From Mesorhizobium sp. LSJC280B00 (lineage in GTDB: Bacteria; Pseudomonadota; Alphaproteobacteria; Rhizobiales; Rhizobiaceae), in assembly GCF_000502835.1 (NCBI RefSeq), contig NZ_AYVL01000003.1, positions 139,837 through 203,836 on the forward strand: a DNA stretch of 64,000 nucleotides. Direction: 5' to 3'. The notes under the pieces were generated by a model. The model worked only from the letters and a program-made list of their open reading frames with translations. It made no database searches and was not told the origin of the DNA. Made by a program: the position numbers and the translations under genes. Below, piece by piece: positions 1 to 9,260 of the stretch (positions are counted from its first letter, which is position 1; every line of letters starts with the position of its first letter).

Positions 1-47
1 CCATTGCCCTTCCGACAGGTTCAACGCCGGCGGTTGTTCAAAGCTTT

Positions 48-1829
48 TCACGACGCTGCCTTCCGAGCCCGCTCGAACATCGAGATGACGTTGTTGGTGT
101 TCGATGGCGGGCGCTCGCCGGTTCCGGTCACCCTGTCGAGATCGCCGCGTTTGCGCAGGCGCGCGGCGTCCAGCAGCATACTGCCGGCCCAGCGGTAGAC
201 ATTGTTGTCGCGGACCATCTCGCGCATCGGCCGCAAACGTTCGCGCTGCTCTTCCGGCGTCATCGTCAGCGCCTGCAACAGCGCCTCGCTCATCATGGCC
301 GCATCGTAGGGGTTGACGATCAGTGCTTCCAGCAATTCGCGCGAGGCACCGGCAAAGGTGCTGAGCAAAAGCACGCCCTGTTCGTCGTCGCGTGCTGCGA
401 CGAATTCCTTGGCGACAAGGTTCATGCCGTCATGCAGACTGGTGACCATACAGATGTCGGCGGCGCGATAGACCTCGTAGACCTGCTCCTGCCGATGATG
501 TTCGGCGACCATCAGGATAGGGCTGTATGTCTCGCTGCCATAGCGCCGGTTGAGCTCCTCGGCACAGCGGCGGCATTCGTCGTGGAGTTGCTGGTAGGCG
601 GGCAATGTCCCCCGGCTCGGCGCGGCGATCTGCAGGAAAACCACCTTGCCTATCCATTCGGGATATCTCGTGAACAATTCGTCCAAGGCATGGAAGCGAT
701 CGAGAATGCCTTTCGTGTAGTCGAGGCGCTCGACGCCAACGCATAGTTTGGTATCCGCAGACAGGCCGAATCTGTCGCGCACGCTGGCGCGGCACTCCTC
801 CACAGACGGCAGTTTTGCCAGCAATTGGGCCGGCCATTCTATGGAAATGGGATAGGCGTGGACCAATGTGGTCTGCCCACCATAGGAGATTGCCGCGTCT
901 GCCCGTTCGATCCGGCTCTCCAGAAAGCGGTCGACACTTTCGGTGAAGTTGTTGGCATGGAATTGGGTATGAAAGCCGATGATCGAACTGCCGAGCAGTC
1001 CTTCCAGGATCCGCTCACGCCACGGACAGATGCTGAATACTTCCGAATTAGGCCACGGGATATGCCAGAAGGTGATGACTATCGCGTCCGGCAGGCGCTG
1101 GCGGATCATGCGCGGCAGCAGCGCGAAATGGTAGTCCTGCACCAGCACGATCGGCCGTTCGTTGCGGGCTTCGGCAACCACCGTATCGGCGAATTTGCGG
1201 TTGACGGCCTCGTAGGCGTCCCAGTCCGAGGCGCGAAACACGGGGCGGGTGAAGGCGATATGGCAAAGCGGCCATAGGCCCTCATTAGCGAAGCCCAGAT
1301 AATAGCCCTGATATTCCTCCTCCGTCAGCCAGACCCTGCGCAGCGTGTAGGACGGATTGCCCGGCGGCACCTGCACCCGGTCGTCCTTGTCGACGGTGAG
1401 GCGGTCTGCCGTGCCGCCGCCATAGGCGATCCAGGTGCCGGCACAGGCGCGGGTGATGGGCTCGAGTGCCGAAACCAGGCCGCTGGCCGGCACCAAAAGT
1501 TGGACCCCGTCATCCTTGATGTTGTGGATGTAGGGTTCGCGGTTGGACACCACGATAACCTGTGCGTCCGGCAGGTCGTCGGCCAGGATCTTGCGCAAAG
1601 TGTCGGGCGACCATGTGACCAGTGCCGCATCGGCCGACTGGCCGTTCTTTTCGAACTCGCGCAGCACCTTGCGTGCCGCTTCCGACGCGACATCCTCGCT
1701 CGGCGTGTATGCGGCCGCCGTTGCGCGGCCGCGACGCTGGCGGGATATCGACAGGAGAATGGCAAAAGCGGAAAAGCCAAAACTTGCAATCAGCAAAACC
1801 CAGAGCAGGTTTACAGTATAATCTGACAT
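48..1829 (-). CDS. GT20 glycosyltransferase, trehalose-6-phosphate synthase-like, membrane-anchored
   Basis: Family GT20 enzymes transfer glucose from a nucleotide sugar to a sugar phosphate; trehalose-6-phosphate synthase is the usual member. Seen: SNREPYIHN near the start of the domain, the HIPWP motif, the [10 protein letters not shown] motif, and [13 protein letters not shown] near the C terminus. At 593 aa it is longer than classical OtsA (about 460-500 aa). The extra part is N-terminal: a transmembrane helix at about residues 6-27 and a linker before the catalytic domain, suggesting anchoring at the inner membrane. The start at 1829 has GGAGG about 14 nt upstream; an in-frame extension to 1934 lacks a comparable site. 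It is last of three same-strand carbohydrate genes. The acceptor could differ from glucose-6-phosphate, since glucosylglycerol-phosphate synthases share the fold. Confidence 0.88.
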   Translation of the reverse strand: MSDYTVNLLWVLLIASFGFSAFAILLSISRQRRGRATAAAYTPSEDVASEAARKVLREFEKNGQSADAALVTWSPDTLRKILADDLPDAQVIVVSNREPYIHNIKDDGVQLLVPASGLVSALEPITRACAGTWIAYGGGTADRLTVDKDDRVQVPPGNPSYTLRRVWLTEEEYQGYYLGFANEGLWPLCHIAFTRPVFRASDWDAYEAVNRKFADTVVAEARNERPIVLVQDYHFALLPRMIRQRLPDAIVITFWHIPWPNSEVFSICPWRERILEGLLGSSIIGFHTQFHANNFTESVDRFLESRIERADAAISYGGQTTLVHAYPISIEWPAQLLAKLPSVEECRASVRDRFGLSADTKLCVGVERLDYTKGILDRFHALDELFTRYPEWIGKVVFLQIAAPSRGTLPAYQQLHDECRRCAEELNRRYGSETYSPILMVAEHHRQEQVYEVYRAADICMVTSLHDGMNLVAKEFVAARDDEQGVLLLSTFAGASRELLEALIVNPYDAAMMSEALLQALTMTPEEQRERLRPMREMVRDNNVYRWAGSMLLDAARLRKRGDLDRVTGTGERPPSNTNNVISMFERARKAAS

Positions 1830-2008
1830 GGAATGTGATCTCGCCTCCGGCCGGCCGATAGCCGTTTTTTTATTTGTTTTCTGGTTCGCCGCCGTATAAC
1901 AACGGCAGCGTTCCCGCGCCGCCCATTTTTGCAACGCACAAAGAGGCTATCGGTTCCGGACGATTGCAATGCCGCGCGTCATTTTCGACGCGCCGCAGTG
2001 CGGCGGCA

Positions 2009-4171
2009 TCAAGTGCGCACGATGAGCGGCACCATCCCCTCATACCGATCGGCGAGAAAGGCGACGACCCGGTCGCCGACACGCTGGAATGTGAGGTCGA
2101 CCACTGTCGAGCCGACACCTAGATGCCGCAATGTCAGCGTGTCGATGCCGATCGGCAGCCTTGGGCGGGTGACCCGGATTTCGCTGTTCCAGCCGTCGAT
2201 TTCGAGCCCAAGGCAGGCCTGCATCAGCATGAAGGCCGATCCCGCCGACCAGGCCTGCGGCAGGCACGCGACGGGATAGGCGATGGGCGCTTCGCCCGGC
2301 GACCGGGTAAAGCCGCAGAACAGTTCCGGCAGCCGCATGTTGAAATGGACAGCCGATTCGAACGTGCCGCTCATCAGCCTGACCACGCTGTCGCGCACGC
2401 CATAACGTGCCAGGCCGGCACCGCACATGGCGGTGTCGTGCGGCCAGATCGAACCATTGTGGTAGGACATCGGATTGAAGAATATCGCATCGTCGGCCAG
2501 CGTCCTCACTCCCCAACCAGAGTGGAACGACGCAGAGAGCAGCTGATCGGCGACCATCTGCGCCCGTTCCGGCTCGGGCAGCCCGACAAAGAGAAGATGG
2601 CCGGCATTCGACGTCCGTACCTTGCAGAGCTCGCCTGCACCATCGATCGCCAGTGCATAGAAATTGAGATCGTCCATCCAGAAATGGCGTTCCACCGCGG
2701 CGCGCATGGTTTCGGCGCGTTCCTCCCAATGATCGGCCTTGTCGTCCTCGCCGCGGCGGCGGGCGAGCGCCGCCAGCCCACGGAACGCGGCAAAGACGTA
2801 GCCTTGCACCTCGACCAGGGCGATCGGCCCCTTGGGCATGCGGCCATCGGCATGGAAGACGGAATCGAAACTGTCCTTCCAGCCCTGGTTGGCAAGGCCG
2901 GTCTCGGCGCCGCGCTGGTAGGTAACGAAGCCGGTCGCGCGGCTTGTCTCCTCCGTCCATTCGGCCGCTGCACAGAGCGATGGCCACAGGCTGTCGACGA
3001 ACGCCATGTCGCCGGTACGATCCGCATAGGCGCAAGCGAGATGAATGTAGAGCGGCGTGGTATCGACGCCGCCGTAATAGCGGCCGAACGGGAGCTCCCG
3101 CAGTGCCGCCATCTCGCCCTTGCGGGTCTCGTGCATGATCTTGCCCGGCTGCGAATCGCTGAACGGCGACGTTTCGGTCGCCTGATGCTGGGCGAGAAAG
3201 GCGAGTACGCCGCGCGCCAGCCCAGGATTCAACCACAGCATCTGCAGTGCGGAAATCACCCCGTCACGGCCAAATGCCGTCGAGAACCAGGGTATGCCGG
3301 CATAAGGGTAAGGTCCGGTTGAAAGCTCGGTGGTCAGCAACGCCACGTCCGCGCGCGCGCGTTCGATCCAGTCGTTGAAGACGCGGCCGGAGCTGTGCAC
3401 CGTCGCGCCGTGGCGGCGTTTGGCGCGCATGCCGAAGCGAGCGCGGGCGGCAGCAGCCCGAAAACGGTCGCGGTCGGGTGTCTCCGCCACTTCCGGGCCG
3501 ACCTCGATATAGAGGACCTCGCTGCTGCGCTTCGTCACCGCAACCAGGAAATCCGCGCGGCTGGCGGTCAAATTGTCCGGCGCCTGCGAGAACGAGATCG
3601 CCGACAGGCGCACGAGCTGGTCCAGCCCGTCATATCGAAGCACCACGGATGTCGGACTGGTCTCGGCGGCGTGGGCTATTCCGCGCTTGAGCCGGGTCGA
3701 ACCGCGCACCTCGAACATGTCGCGGAAATCTGCTGCGAAATGCAAGGAAACCCGAATGGCCGACGATTCCTGGCTGTAGTTGGAAAGGGTGATGCGCTCG
3801 AACAGCCGGTCCTGCCAAAGCAGCCTGACGCGTTCTATGTGGATCGCGCCCTGCGGAATGTCGCGACCACCGACACTCTGGATCGGCAGATTGGTCAGGT
3901 TCGAGGTGAAAAGCACATTGTCCTGGCTGAGCGAGGCGCCGAGCAACGACATTTGCCGGCCACCGACCGTCAGCCGGAATTCCGAAAGCACACGCGTGTC
4001 GTCTCGGAAAAAGCCATCGCCGGCGCCGCGGATGTCGCCATAGGCGTCGGCCACCGCGAAGCAGTCGGCTTGCTTGAGGGCGAACAGCCGGTGCGGCTCC
4101 CGGGGCGCAACCTCGTCGAGGGAGGCAAGGGCTACGGCGGGATCAAGCTTACGCTCGTCGAGTTGATTCAT
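2009..4171 (-). CDS. amylo-alpha-1,6-glucosidase / glycogen-debranching-type glycoside hydrolase
   Basis: A 720-aa protein with an N-terminal glycogen-debranching-enzyme beta-sandwich domain (about residues 25-220, beginning LFALKQADCFAVADAYGDIRG) followed by an alpha/alpha-barrel amylo-alpha-1,6-glucosidase domain (about 265-690, with GIPWFSTAFGRDGVISA, and PMSYHNGSIWPHDTA further on). The family hydrolyses alpha-glucosidic bonds in glycogen-like or other oligosaccharides; the true substrate here is unknown. It lies 47 nt downstream of the GT4 gene and 179 nt upstream of the GT20 gene, all on one strand, so the three probably act together in making and trimming an alpha-glucan or compatible-solute glycoside. 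No signal peptide is seen, so it should be cytoplasmic. Confidence 0.9.
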   Translation of the reverse strand: MNQLDERKLDPAVALASLDEVAPREPHRLFALKQADCFAVADAYGDIRGAGDGFFRDDTRVLSEFRLTVGGRQMSLLGASLSQDNVLFTSNLTNLPIQSVGGRDIPQGAIHIERVRLLWQDRLFERITLSNYSQESSAIRVSLHFAADFRDMFEVRGSTRLKRGIAHAAETSPTSVVLRYDGLDQLVRLSAISFSQAPDNLTASRADFLVAVTKRSSEVLYIEVGPEVAETPDRDRFRAAAARARFGMRAKRRHGATVHSSGRVFNDWIERARADVALLTTELSTGPYPYAGIPWFSTAFGRDGVISALQMLWLNPGLARGVLAFLAQHQATETSPFSDSQPGKIMHETRKGEMAALRELPFGRYYGGVDTTPLYIHLACAYADRTGDMAFVDSLWPSLCAAAEWTEETSRATGFVTYQRGAETGLANQGWKDSFDSVFHADGRMPKGPIALVEVQGYVFAAFRGLAALARRRGEDDKADHWEERAETMRAAVERHFWMDDLNFYALAIDGAGELCKVRTSNAGHLLFVGLPEPERAQMVADQLLSASFHSGWGVRTLADDAIFFNPMSYHNGSIWPHDTAMCGAGLARYGVRDSVVRLMSGTFESAVHFNMRLPELFCGFTRSPGEAPIAYPVACLPQAWSAGSAFMLMQACLGLEIDGWNSEIRVTRPRLPIGIDTLTLRHLGVGSTVVDLTFQRVGDRVVAFLADRYEGMVPLIVRT

Positions 4172-4218
4172 ACGTCACAAGCTCTGTCGTTTCGTTCCAA
4201 CGTCCACAATGACGCCGA

Positions 4219-5280
4219 TCAGGACGCTCTCGCTTCACCGGGAGTACCGATCAGGCGCGCATAGGCAGCCACATAGTCGTGGGCCATTCTCGTGGCAGAA
4301 AAACGGTTTTCGAACACGGCTCTCACCTGTCGCCTGTCGAGGCGCAGCAATTCCGGTATCGAGGTGACTGCGGCATCGACCGTATCGACAAGGAAACCGG
4401 TCACGCCGTAGTCGATGATCTCCGGCAGGGCACCGCATTTCCAGGCGATTACCGGCGTGCCACAGGCCATAGCCTCTATCGCGGCAAGACCGAACGGCTC
4501 CGGCCAATCGATCGGAAACAGCAGGCCGGCCGCCTTGCCGAGGAATTCCGCTTTTCTGTCCTCTTCGATCTCGCCGATATAGTCGACACGGTCGCCGTCG
4601 ATCAGCGGCTCGACCGTGTCGTGGAAAAAAGGGCGGTCGTCGTCGCCGATCTTTGCTGCAAGCTTCAGTTTCAGCCCGGAGCGCAAGGCGATCTCAATGG
4701 CACGCTCCGGGCGCTTGTCGCGCGACAGCCGGCCGAGAAAGGCCAGATACGGCTCGTCCGCATTCGTCTCGAAAGTCGGCTCGTACATATTGATCGGCAG
4801 CCCGTGATGGATGGTCGCCAGCCAATTGGCCCTGGGTAGCCCGGTTCTCTGGCTGCGGGAAATGGAGATCATCGGAAAGCGCGGAAAATGTTCGTAGGCC
4901 GGGGCTAGGTCGACATAGTCGAGCCTGCCATGCGGTGTCGTCACCGTCCGGTCGGGCATGTGTTCGAAGAAAGGAAAATGCAGGAAGTGGCTGAGATGGA
5001 AATGGATGATGTCGAACTGTTGCGCACGGCTCCTCACCTCGGCGAGCATCGAGAGATGCGCCGCGGTTTCGGATTTGTGCGGGCGCGGATCGAGACGGAG
5101 CGCGCGCTCGCGACACGCCACCAATTTCGCCGACGTCTTGGTATCGCCGCTGGCGAACAGGGTCACGTCATGGCCAAGCTCGACCAATCCTTCGGTCAGA
5201 TAGGAGACGATGCGCTCCGTCCCTCCATAGAACCGGGGTGGCACGGATTCATGGAGCGGCGCCACATGGGCTATTCTCAT
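4219..5280 (-). CDS. glycosyltransferase family 4 protein
   Basis: A 353-aa GT-B glycosyltransferase of family GT4. The N-terminal Rossmann half begins MRIAHVAPL and has the acceptor-side loop PPRFYGGTER. The C-terminal half has AFLGRLSRDKRPE and the nucleotide-sugar signature WPEPFGLAAIEAMACGTPVIA, which contains the E-x7-E motif. It would transfer a hexose from an NDP-sugar in the cytoplasm. It is the promoter-proximal gene of the operon with the debranching-type hydrolase and the GT20 enzyme. The region upstream of its start carries a perfect 21-bp tandem duplication. Donor and acceptor cannot be read from the sequence. Confidence 0.9.
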   Translation of the reverse strand: MRIAHVAPLHESVPPRFYGGTERIVSYLTEGLVELGHDVTLFASGDTKTSAKLVACRERALRLDPRPHKSETAAHLSMLAEVRSRAQQFDIIHFHLSHFLHFPFFEHMPDRTVTTPHGRLDYVDLAPAYEHFPRFPMISISRSQRTGLPRANWLATIHHGLPINMYEPTFETNADEPYLAFLGRLSRDKRPERAIEIALRSGLKLKLAAKIGDDDRPFFHDTVEPLIDGDRVDYIGEIEEDRKAEFLGKAAGLLFPIDWPEPFGLAAIEAMACGTPVIAWKCGALPEIIDYGVTGFLVDTVDAAVTSIPELLRLDRRQVRAVFENRFSATRMAHDYVAAYARLIGTPGEARAS

Positions 5281-5353
5281 GTTTTGGCATTTCCCTCAAA
5301 AAGACTGCTCGTGGCATCGAAATGCATCAGCCGCGCTAACGTTCCCGTACAAT

Positions 5354-5395
5354 GGCAAGATGTCACCCAATTGGGGCAAGATGTCACCCAATTGG
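5354..5395. repeat. perfect 21-bp tandem duplication
   Basis: Two identical head-to-tail copies (5354-5374 and 5375-5395), each starting GGCAAGATGTCACC and ending in the palindrome CCAATTGG. They sit 74-115 nt upstream of the GT4 start codon, between that gene and DUF982. They could be a regulator-binding site, or a relic of an IS21-type end, since such ends carry short multiple repeats. Neither is proven. Confidence 0.85.
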
Positions 5396-5490
5396 AGCTG
5401 CCGGGCGCGTCCACCGCTGCTCGTCTCGTGCAGCCAACATTTTTCAGGCCAAGCCCTCTTTTGCCGGGAACCAAAGTCGGGTTCGCGAGT

Positions 5491-6279
5491 TTAGTGGGGT
5501 TCGATCGCACGCATCCGGTCGACGGGGAGGAAATGATGGACCGCTTGCAATTCTTTTCGCCCGTGCGGGTTTTGCGCGGACAGGGACAGCCTGTGGAGGA
5601 GATCGACAGCGTTGCCGAAGCAATGGCATTCTTGCGAAAATGGCCGGCGGGGCGGCGCGGGCCGGTTTACCAGTGCGCCGTGAATTGCTGCGCTGCGGCC
5701 ATGGCCGGCCGGATGTCGGCCGAGGAAGCGAGAAAGGCTTTTGCCGGCTTCGCCCGGATCACCCGCCTGCTCGAGGGCGATCGGCCGTTGCCGATGAGCG
5801 GCGAGGATCGGCATCGCGATCACGCCTTGAGGCGATAGCGCCGACTGCCGCAGATGGTCCGAGCAAGGGTGGCATTCAGCCGGAGCGCCCGATCGGCGAC
5901 CGACGAGCAGCGCCGGCAAGGTGTCGTAGAGCGCTGCCCAGTAGGGGGCGTAAAACTCACGCCGGTATTCCGGCACTATCCAGTAGACTGCGGCAATGGT
6001 CGTGAGCGTAACGATGAAGCCGATGAGCTTGCGCACGACACGCTCGACTTCAAGCGCTCGCATCGGCTTCGCCTGCAATCCCGTTGAACGCCTTCGAAAC
6101 GTCTGGAAATAAGCCGTGTCGACCGCGATCATTGCTGCAGTAGTAGCTGCAATGACAGTCATGGCCTGCAAATGCACAGGCCAGCTTCTGTCGGCGAGCA
6201 TCGCGACGGTGAGCGCAAGACCAAGCAATCCTGCAAGGCCGGTGAGGGGCGCGGTCGCCGATTTCGGTCGGAGCGTCAT
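5491..6279 (-). pseudogene. truncated integral membrane protein gene (5' remnant)
   Basis: The reading frame starts at 6279 with GGGAG upstream and encodes about 126 residues of convincing membrane protein: hydrophobic segments near residues 12-30, 38-55 and 86-103, then a loop rich in Tyr and Arg (EYRREFYAPYW) and the start of another hydrophobic stretch. At about 5900 the character changes abruptly to Cys/His/Arg/Pro-rich sequence, which is simply the antisense of the DUF982 gene. The open frame runs on to 5491 without hydrophobic segments. I read it as the 5' part of a larger multi-pass membrane protein cut by a deletion or rearrangement. The parent family is not recognised with certainty. 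A translated 263-aa chimera is possible but unlikely to work. Confidence 0.5.
5536..5838 (+). CDS. DUF982 domain-containing protein
   Basis: A 100-aa protein matching the DUF982 pattern, a small family nearly confined to Hyphomicrobiales and of unknown function: PVRV near the N terminus, EAMAFLRKWPAGRRGPVYQ in the centre, and a helical AEEARKAFAGFARITRLL tail. GGGGAGG lies just upstream of two adjacent ATGs (5533 and 5536), and spacing favours 5536. It is an isolated gene in an accessory stretch, antisense to the 3' end of the truncated membrane-protein frame. Confidence 0.8.
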   Translation: MDRLQFFSPVRVLRGQGQPVEEIDSVAEAMAFLRKWPAGRRGPVYQCAVNCCAAAMAGRMSAEEARKAFAGFARITRLLEGDRPLPMSGEDRHRDHALRR

Positions 6280-6384
6280 ACTACTACTCCCGTTGTCGTG
6301 AGGATCGATCGTCGTTGCCGGCCGCGTGGTCGCCGCCACGGTTCAACTCGAGTGGCGCCGCCACCGGAGCCGCTTGAGCAGCCG

Positions 6385-6792
6385 CTACACTCCGCCGCTG
6401 CCGTTAGACCCGCCGCTGCTTGTTCCGTCGTTGCCGCCACTGGATCCGCTGCTGCCGCTCGAACCGCTGCTGCCGCTCGAACTGGTGGTGCCGCTTGAGC
6501 TGCTGGCGCCGCTCGATCCGCTGCTGCTGCTTGAGCCGCCGATGGGCCCCTTGTTGACATTGTGCGGGGAGGGATGGTTGTTAGCGCCCTCGCTTACATT
6601 TTCGCAGGTGCATTTGCGCTGATATTTGGCGCCGAAGGCACTGCCTTCATTGCTCGCCTTCTGGCAGACCAACCCATGGCAAATCAAAGTCGCTTCGGTT
6701 GTCTCGGGGGTAAGCCCGGTGATGACTATTGCGGTTGTCGTGGCCGCCATGGCCATGATCGAGAACCGGAGTAAATTCCGAAAATTTTGCAT
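6385..6792 (-). CDS. small secreted protein with Ser/Gly low-complexity tail
   Basis: A 135-aa protein. A signal peptide covers about residues 1-30 (basic start, then hydrophobic FSIMAMAATTTAIVITG). It is followed by a short segment with four Cys (ICHGLVC and KCTCE), then a tail of about 55 residues made almost only of Ser, Gly and a few Thr/Asn. The start at 6792 has GAGG about 9 nt upstream. Unlike its neighbours the 3' half is a simple codon repeat, so length may vary between strains. No family recognised. The export signal, clustered Cys and flexible tail suggest an envelope or extracellular protein; function unknown. Confidence 0.65.
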   Translation of the reverse strand: MQNFRNLLRFSIMAMAATTTAIVITGLTPETTEATLICHGLVCQKASNEGSAFGAKYQRKCTCENVSEGANNHPSPHNVNKGPIGGSSSSSGSSGASSSSGTTSSSGSSGSSGSSGSSGGNDGTSSGGSNGSGGV

Positions 6793-7009
6793 AGATACCT
6801 CGCTTTCTGACGCCTCGCTTCTCGGGCCCGCGCCCAAGCTTCCTGATTGTCGAGTGGGTGTTTGCAACAAGGCCGCACACGGATCGCTTACGCCTCAGCG
6901 ATTGGGGCTCAGGGGCGGCATAAAAAGTTGGACGAAGCGCAGACAATGGTGCCGCATTGCGGTATTTCGACCGGAAAAGGCCAAAGATGCACTTTTGGGG
7001 GAATGGATA

Positions 7010-7177
7010 ATGTCGAAACGGCTTAGACTGGTGCTGGGAACGGCCGGCGCGATTGCCGTCGCCATTGTCTGGGGGATCATCGCCACGTTAATGGGTGTGC
7101 CATCGATTCTGATCACTGTAGGAGCGGTCGCGATCGGCGCGGGCATCTACACCTATGTCGATCGAAGCCGAAGCTGA
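7010..7177 (+). CDS. small two-helix membrane protein
   Basis: A 55-aa hypothetical protein: basic start (MSKRLRL), two hydrophobic helices (about residues 7-27 and 30-47, separated by a short turn) and a charged YVDRSRS end. GGGGGA lies about 8 nt upstream of the ATG. It is divergent from the Ser/Gly-rich secreted protein gene. No family recognised; probably an inner-membrane hairpin protein. Confidence 0.6.
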   Translation: MSKRLRLVLGTAGAIAVAIVWGIIATLMGVPSILITVGAVAIGAGIYTYVDRSRS

Positions 7178-7440
7178 TCCGGTTATCAGGCTACGGGCAT
7201 AGCGCAAAAATCCCACGGTCGCAGACTGTCTGTGGCAATGCTCAGTGTACGAAAATTACCAACGACAGCGTTCTGTGGAACGAGTGGCCTGCCGAAGCTA
7301 TTGTGGTGGCGGTCCGAGACACCCCCGCCTCGGGTCATTGGCTCACCCAGCCGAGTGGTCCGCTGCTACCCAATGGCAGCGGACCTTCATCCGGAGGACA
7401 GACCCGGAAGACGGACATTGTGCCGAATCGAGGGAGAACG

Positions 7441-7665
7441 ATGGTCGTTGACGAGATTGCCGCGCGGCGCCTGAAAATTCTGCTCGAGCAGTACATGGAG
7501 ACCAGCAAGAGGCGCCACGATGCGGTTTCCACCGCAGCGGCTGAGATCGCGATCAGGGCCGTCATGCCGAATTGCCCGGCCTCCGGAAAAGCCCTGGACG
7601 ACATGATTGCGGCATGTGCGTTCGAACACGGGCTGGGGGTACTGTTCGATCGACCTGACGCATGA
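7441..7665 (+). CDS. hypothetical protein, 74 aa
   Basis: A short, soluble, mostly helical protein beginning MVVDEIAARRLKILLEQYMET, with two Cys in the C-terminal half. AGGGAG lies just upstream of the ATG. No family recognised. It lies in a run of small same-strand genes before the DUF6894 gene, without obvious operon spacing. Confidence 0.5.
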   Translation: MVVDEIAARRLKILLEQYMETSKRRHDAVSTAAAEIAIRAVMPNCPASGKALDDMIAACAFEHGLGVLFDRPDA

Positions 7666-7778
7666 AGGCCTAAACGCCATGAATCCCAACGCCAAAATCG
7701 CACGGTGCTGTCGTGCACAAATCCGACGCTGTTCCTGAGACCGCTTGCGACTAGATAAACCAACCAACCGGAGCAGGC

Positions 7779-8033
7779 ATGCCGAGATATTTTTTTCATT
7801 TCCGAAACAATGACGGCCGCTTGACGGAAGATTTCGAGGGGCAGGAGCTGGATGGCCTGTCTGCCGCCCAGGACAACGCCATGGCTTCGGCCAAGGAAAT
7901 CCTGGCCGAGGGTCTGCTCAGCGGCAGCCCGGTCCTGACAGGTCTTTCCTTCGAAATCTGCGACGAGAACCGGAACCTGCTTTTCCGATTTCCATTCTCG
8001 GAAGCTGCCGAAAAGGCTGGCACTCGGCCGTGA
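7779..8033 (+). CDS. DUF6894 family protein
   Basis: An 84-aa protein with the typical start MPRYFFHFRNNDGRLTED, then a helix rich in Ala and a C-terminal strand (LSFEICDENRNLLFRFPF). This small family is common in rhizobia in many copies and has no known function. A Shine-Dalgarno-like GGAG lies upstream of the ATG. It stands alone. Confidence 0.8.
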   Translation: MPRYFFHFRNNDGRLTEDFEGQELDGLSAAQDNAMASAKEILAEGLLSGSPVLTGLSFEICDENRNLLFRFPFSEAAEKAGTRP

Positions 8034-8414
8034 TTCGCCGAAGGCCCCGCGATGCGGGCGAGCTTTGATCGAGCCTGGCTGAAAAACCGCATGTCGCGGC
8101 AAGACGGTCGTTGGTGCAAATCAGCACCATAGGCAAATTAGTAGCATAGCTGCCGGCACAAAGCAAGAACAAATATGGCTTGCCTTGCCGACGGGGGCAT
8201 TACTTATGTCCCTGCGTGGTGCCGGCCCGGGCTATCGTGCGTTTCAGGAACTCGAGGGCAGGCACGGGTAGGGGCGCCAAGCGACGTTGCCATTTCCAAC
8301 CCATATGTCGATTTGTCGGGCCGGGTGTTCGTCAACTTACCGAAACGTCTTCGCAGGATGCTGTGATCAGGAGTTCCTTTCTCCCGCGGTTGCGTTTACA
8401 GGACGCTCAGGACA
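8034..8414. other. 381-nt intergenic region without a recognisable gene
   Basis: Neither strand shows a frame with both a plausible start and protein-like composition. No RNA gene or strong hairpin was seen. It separates the DUF6894 gene from the glycan island. Confidence 0.5.
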
Positions 8415-9041
8415 GTGTCGTTTGCGCGCCAGCAACTGGACCGAGTTAGGCCGGGCGCACAGTCCCCCTCCGTCAAGGAAACCAGTCCGGCGCCGTTTTT
8501 GGAGAACAATGATTTGTGGTGGTCAAATAAGCAAAAGAGATTCAAGGGAACGTGGGACGACCGACTGGACGGCCTATTCTCAGCAGAGGTCGACTACGCC
8601 GGGAAATCCATTCTCGATGTTGGCTGCAACATGGGTGTTGTCGCCTATGAGATATCCAAGCTAGGACCGAGTTCGATCCATGGGATCGACATTCTCAAGC
8701 CGCATATCGAGACGGCCAGGATGATCTTCCTGGGTTGTCCGGTCCAAAGCCGGTTCGATTGTCTCGATCTTGGCAGCCGGAAGCTGCAAAATGTTCTCCA
8801 ACCGCAATACGACATCGTCATGCTGCTGGCAGTCTACCACCACATGCAGTGGAGCCTCGGCGCGGACAAGGCGCGAAGCGTGCTGTGCGATATCGCCGGG
8901 CGTGCTCAAACGATCGTTGCCCGCGTCCCTCCTGGCAAGGATAAGGAGATGATCGCGGTGCTTTCGGATGTGGGCTTTTCAATCAAAAGCAATCACACAT
9001 CGCCTCTTGGAAGCCATCTCATGGTCCTCGCGAAACACTGA
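8415..9041 (+). CDS. SAM-dependent methyltransferase, class I
   Basis: A 208-aa Rossmann-fold methyltransferase. Motif I is SILDVGCNMGVVAYE at about residues 64-78, followed by the acidic end of strand 2 (IHGIDILK). A later motif (YDIVMLLAVYHHM) resembles small-molecule or glycan methyltransferases. The start is probably the GTG at 8415, with AGGACG about 9 nt upstream; no ATG lies before motif I. It is the first gene of the glycan island and could methylate a sugar, but the substrate cannot be read. Confidence 0.8.
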   Translation: MSFARQQLDRVRPGAQSPSVKETSPAPFLENNDLWWSNKQKRFKGTWDDRLDGLFSAEVDYAGKSILDVGCNMGVVAYEISKLGPSSIHGIDILKPHIETARMIFLGCPVQSRFDCLDLGSRKLQNVLQPQYDIVMLLAVYHHMQWSLGADKARSVLCDIAGRAQTIVARVPPGKDKEMIAVLSDVGFSIKSNHTSPLGSHLMVLAKH

Positions 9042-9260
9042 CCAGGCATAGCGCGGCCGACGACGAATGGCGCAAGAGCCGCGCGGCTGGGGTCCGCTAT
9101 GCTCGGATGCGAGGAACCGACGGTCATAGGCCGATGACGTGCAAGGATCCGGTTCGGCATTGACTGCGGTCGGGAACGAAGCCACAGACAGGTGATCGAA
9201 ACCGTCTCGCGCTTCAAGATAACGCGAAGACCGGACGGGATCGCAACGGGCGGCGACGAG

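Noticed and set aside
6385-6560. Possible CRISPR or satellite repeat
   Set aside because: The periodicity comes from Ser/Gly codons in one reading frame, without spacers.
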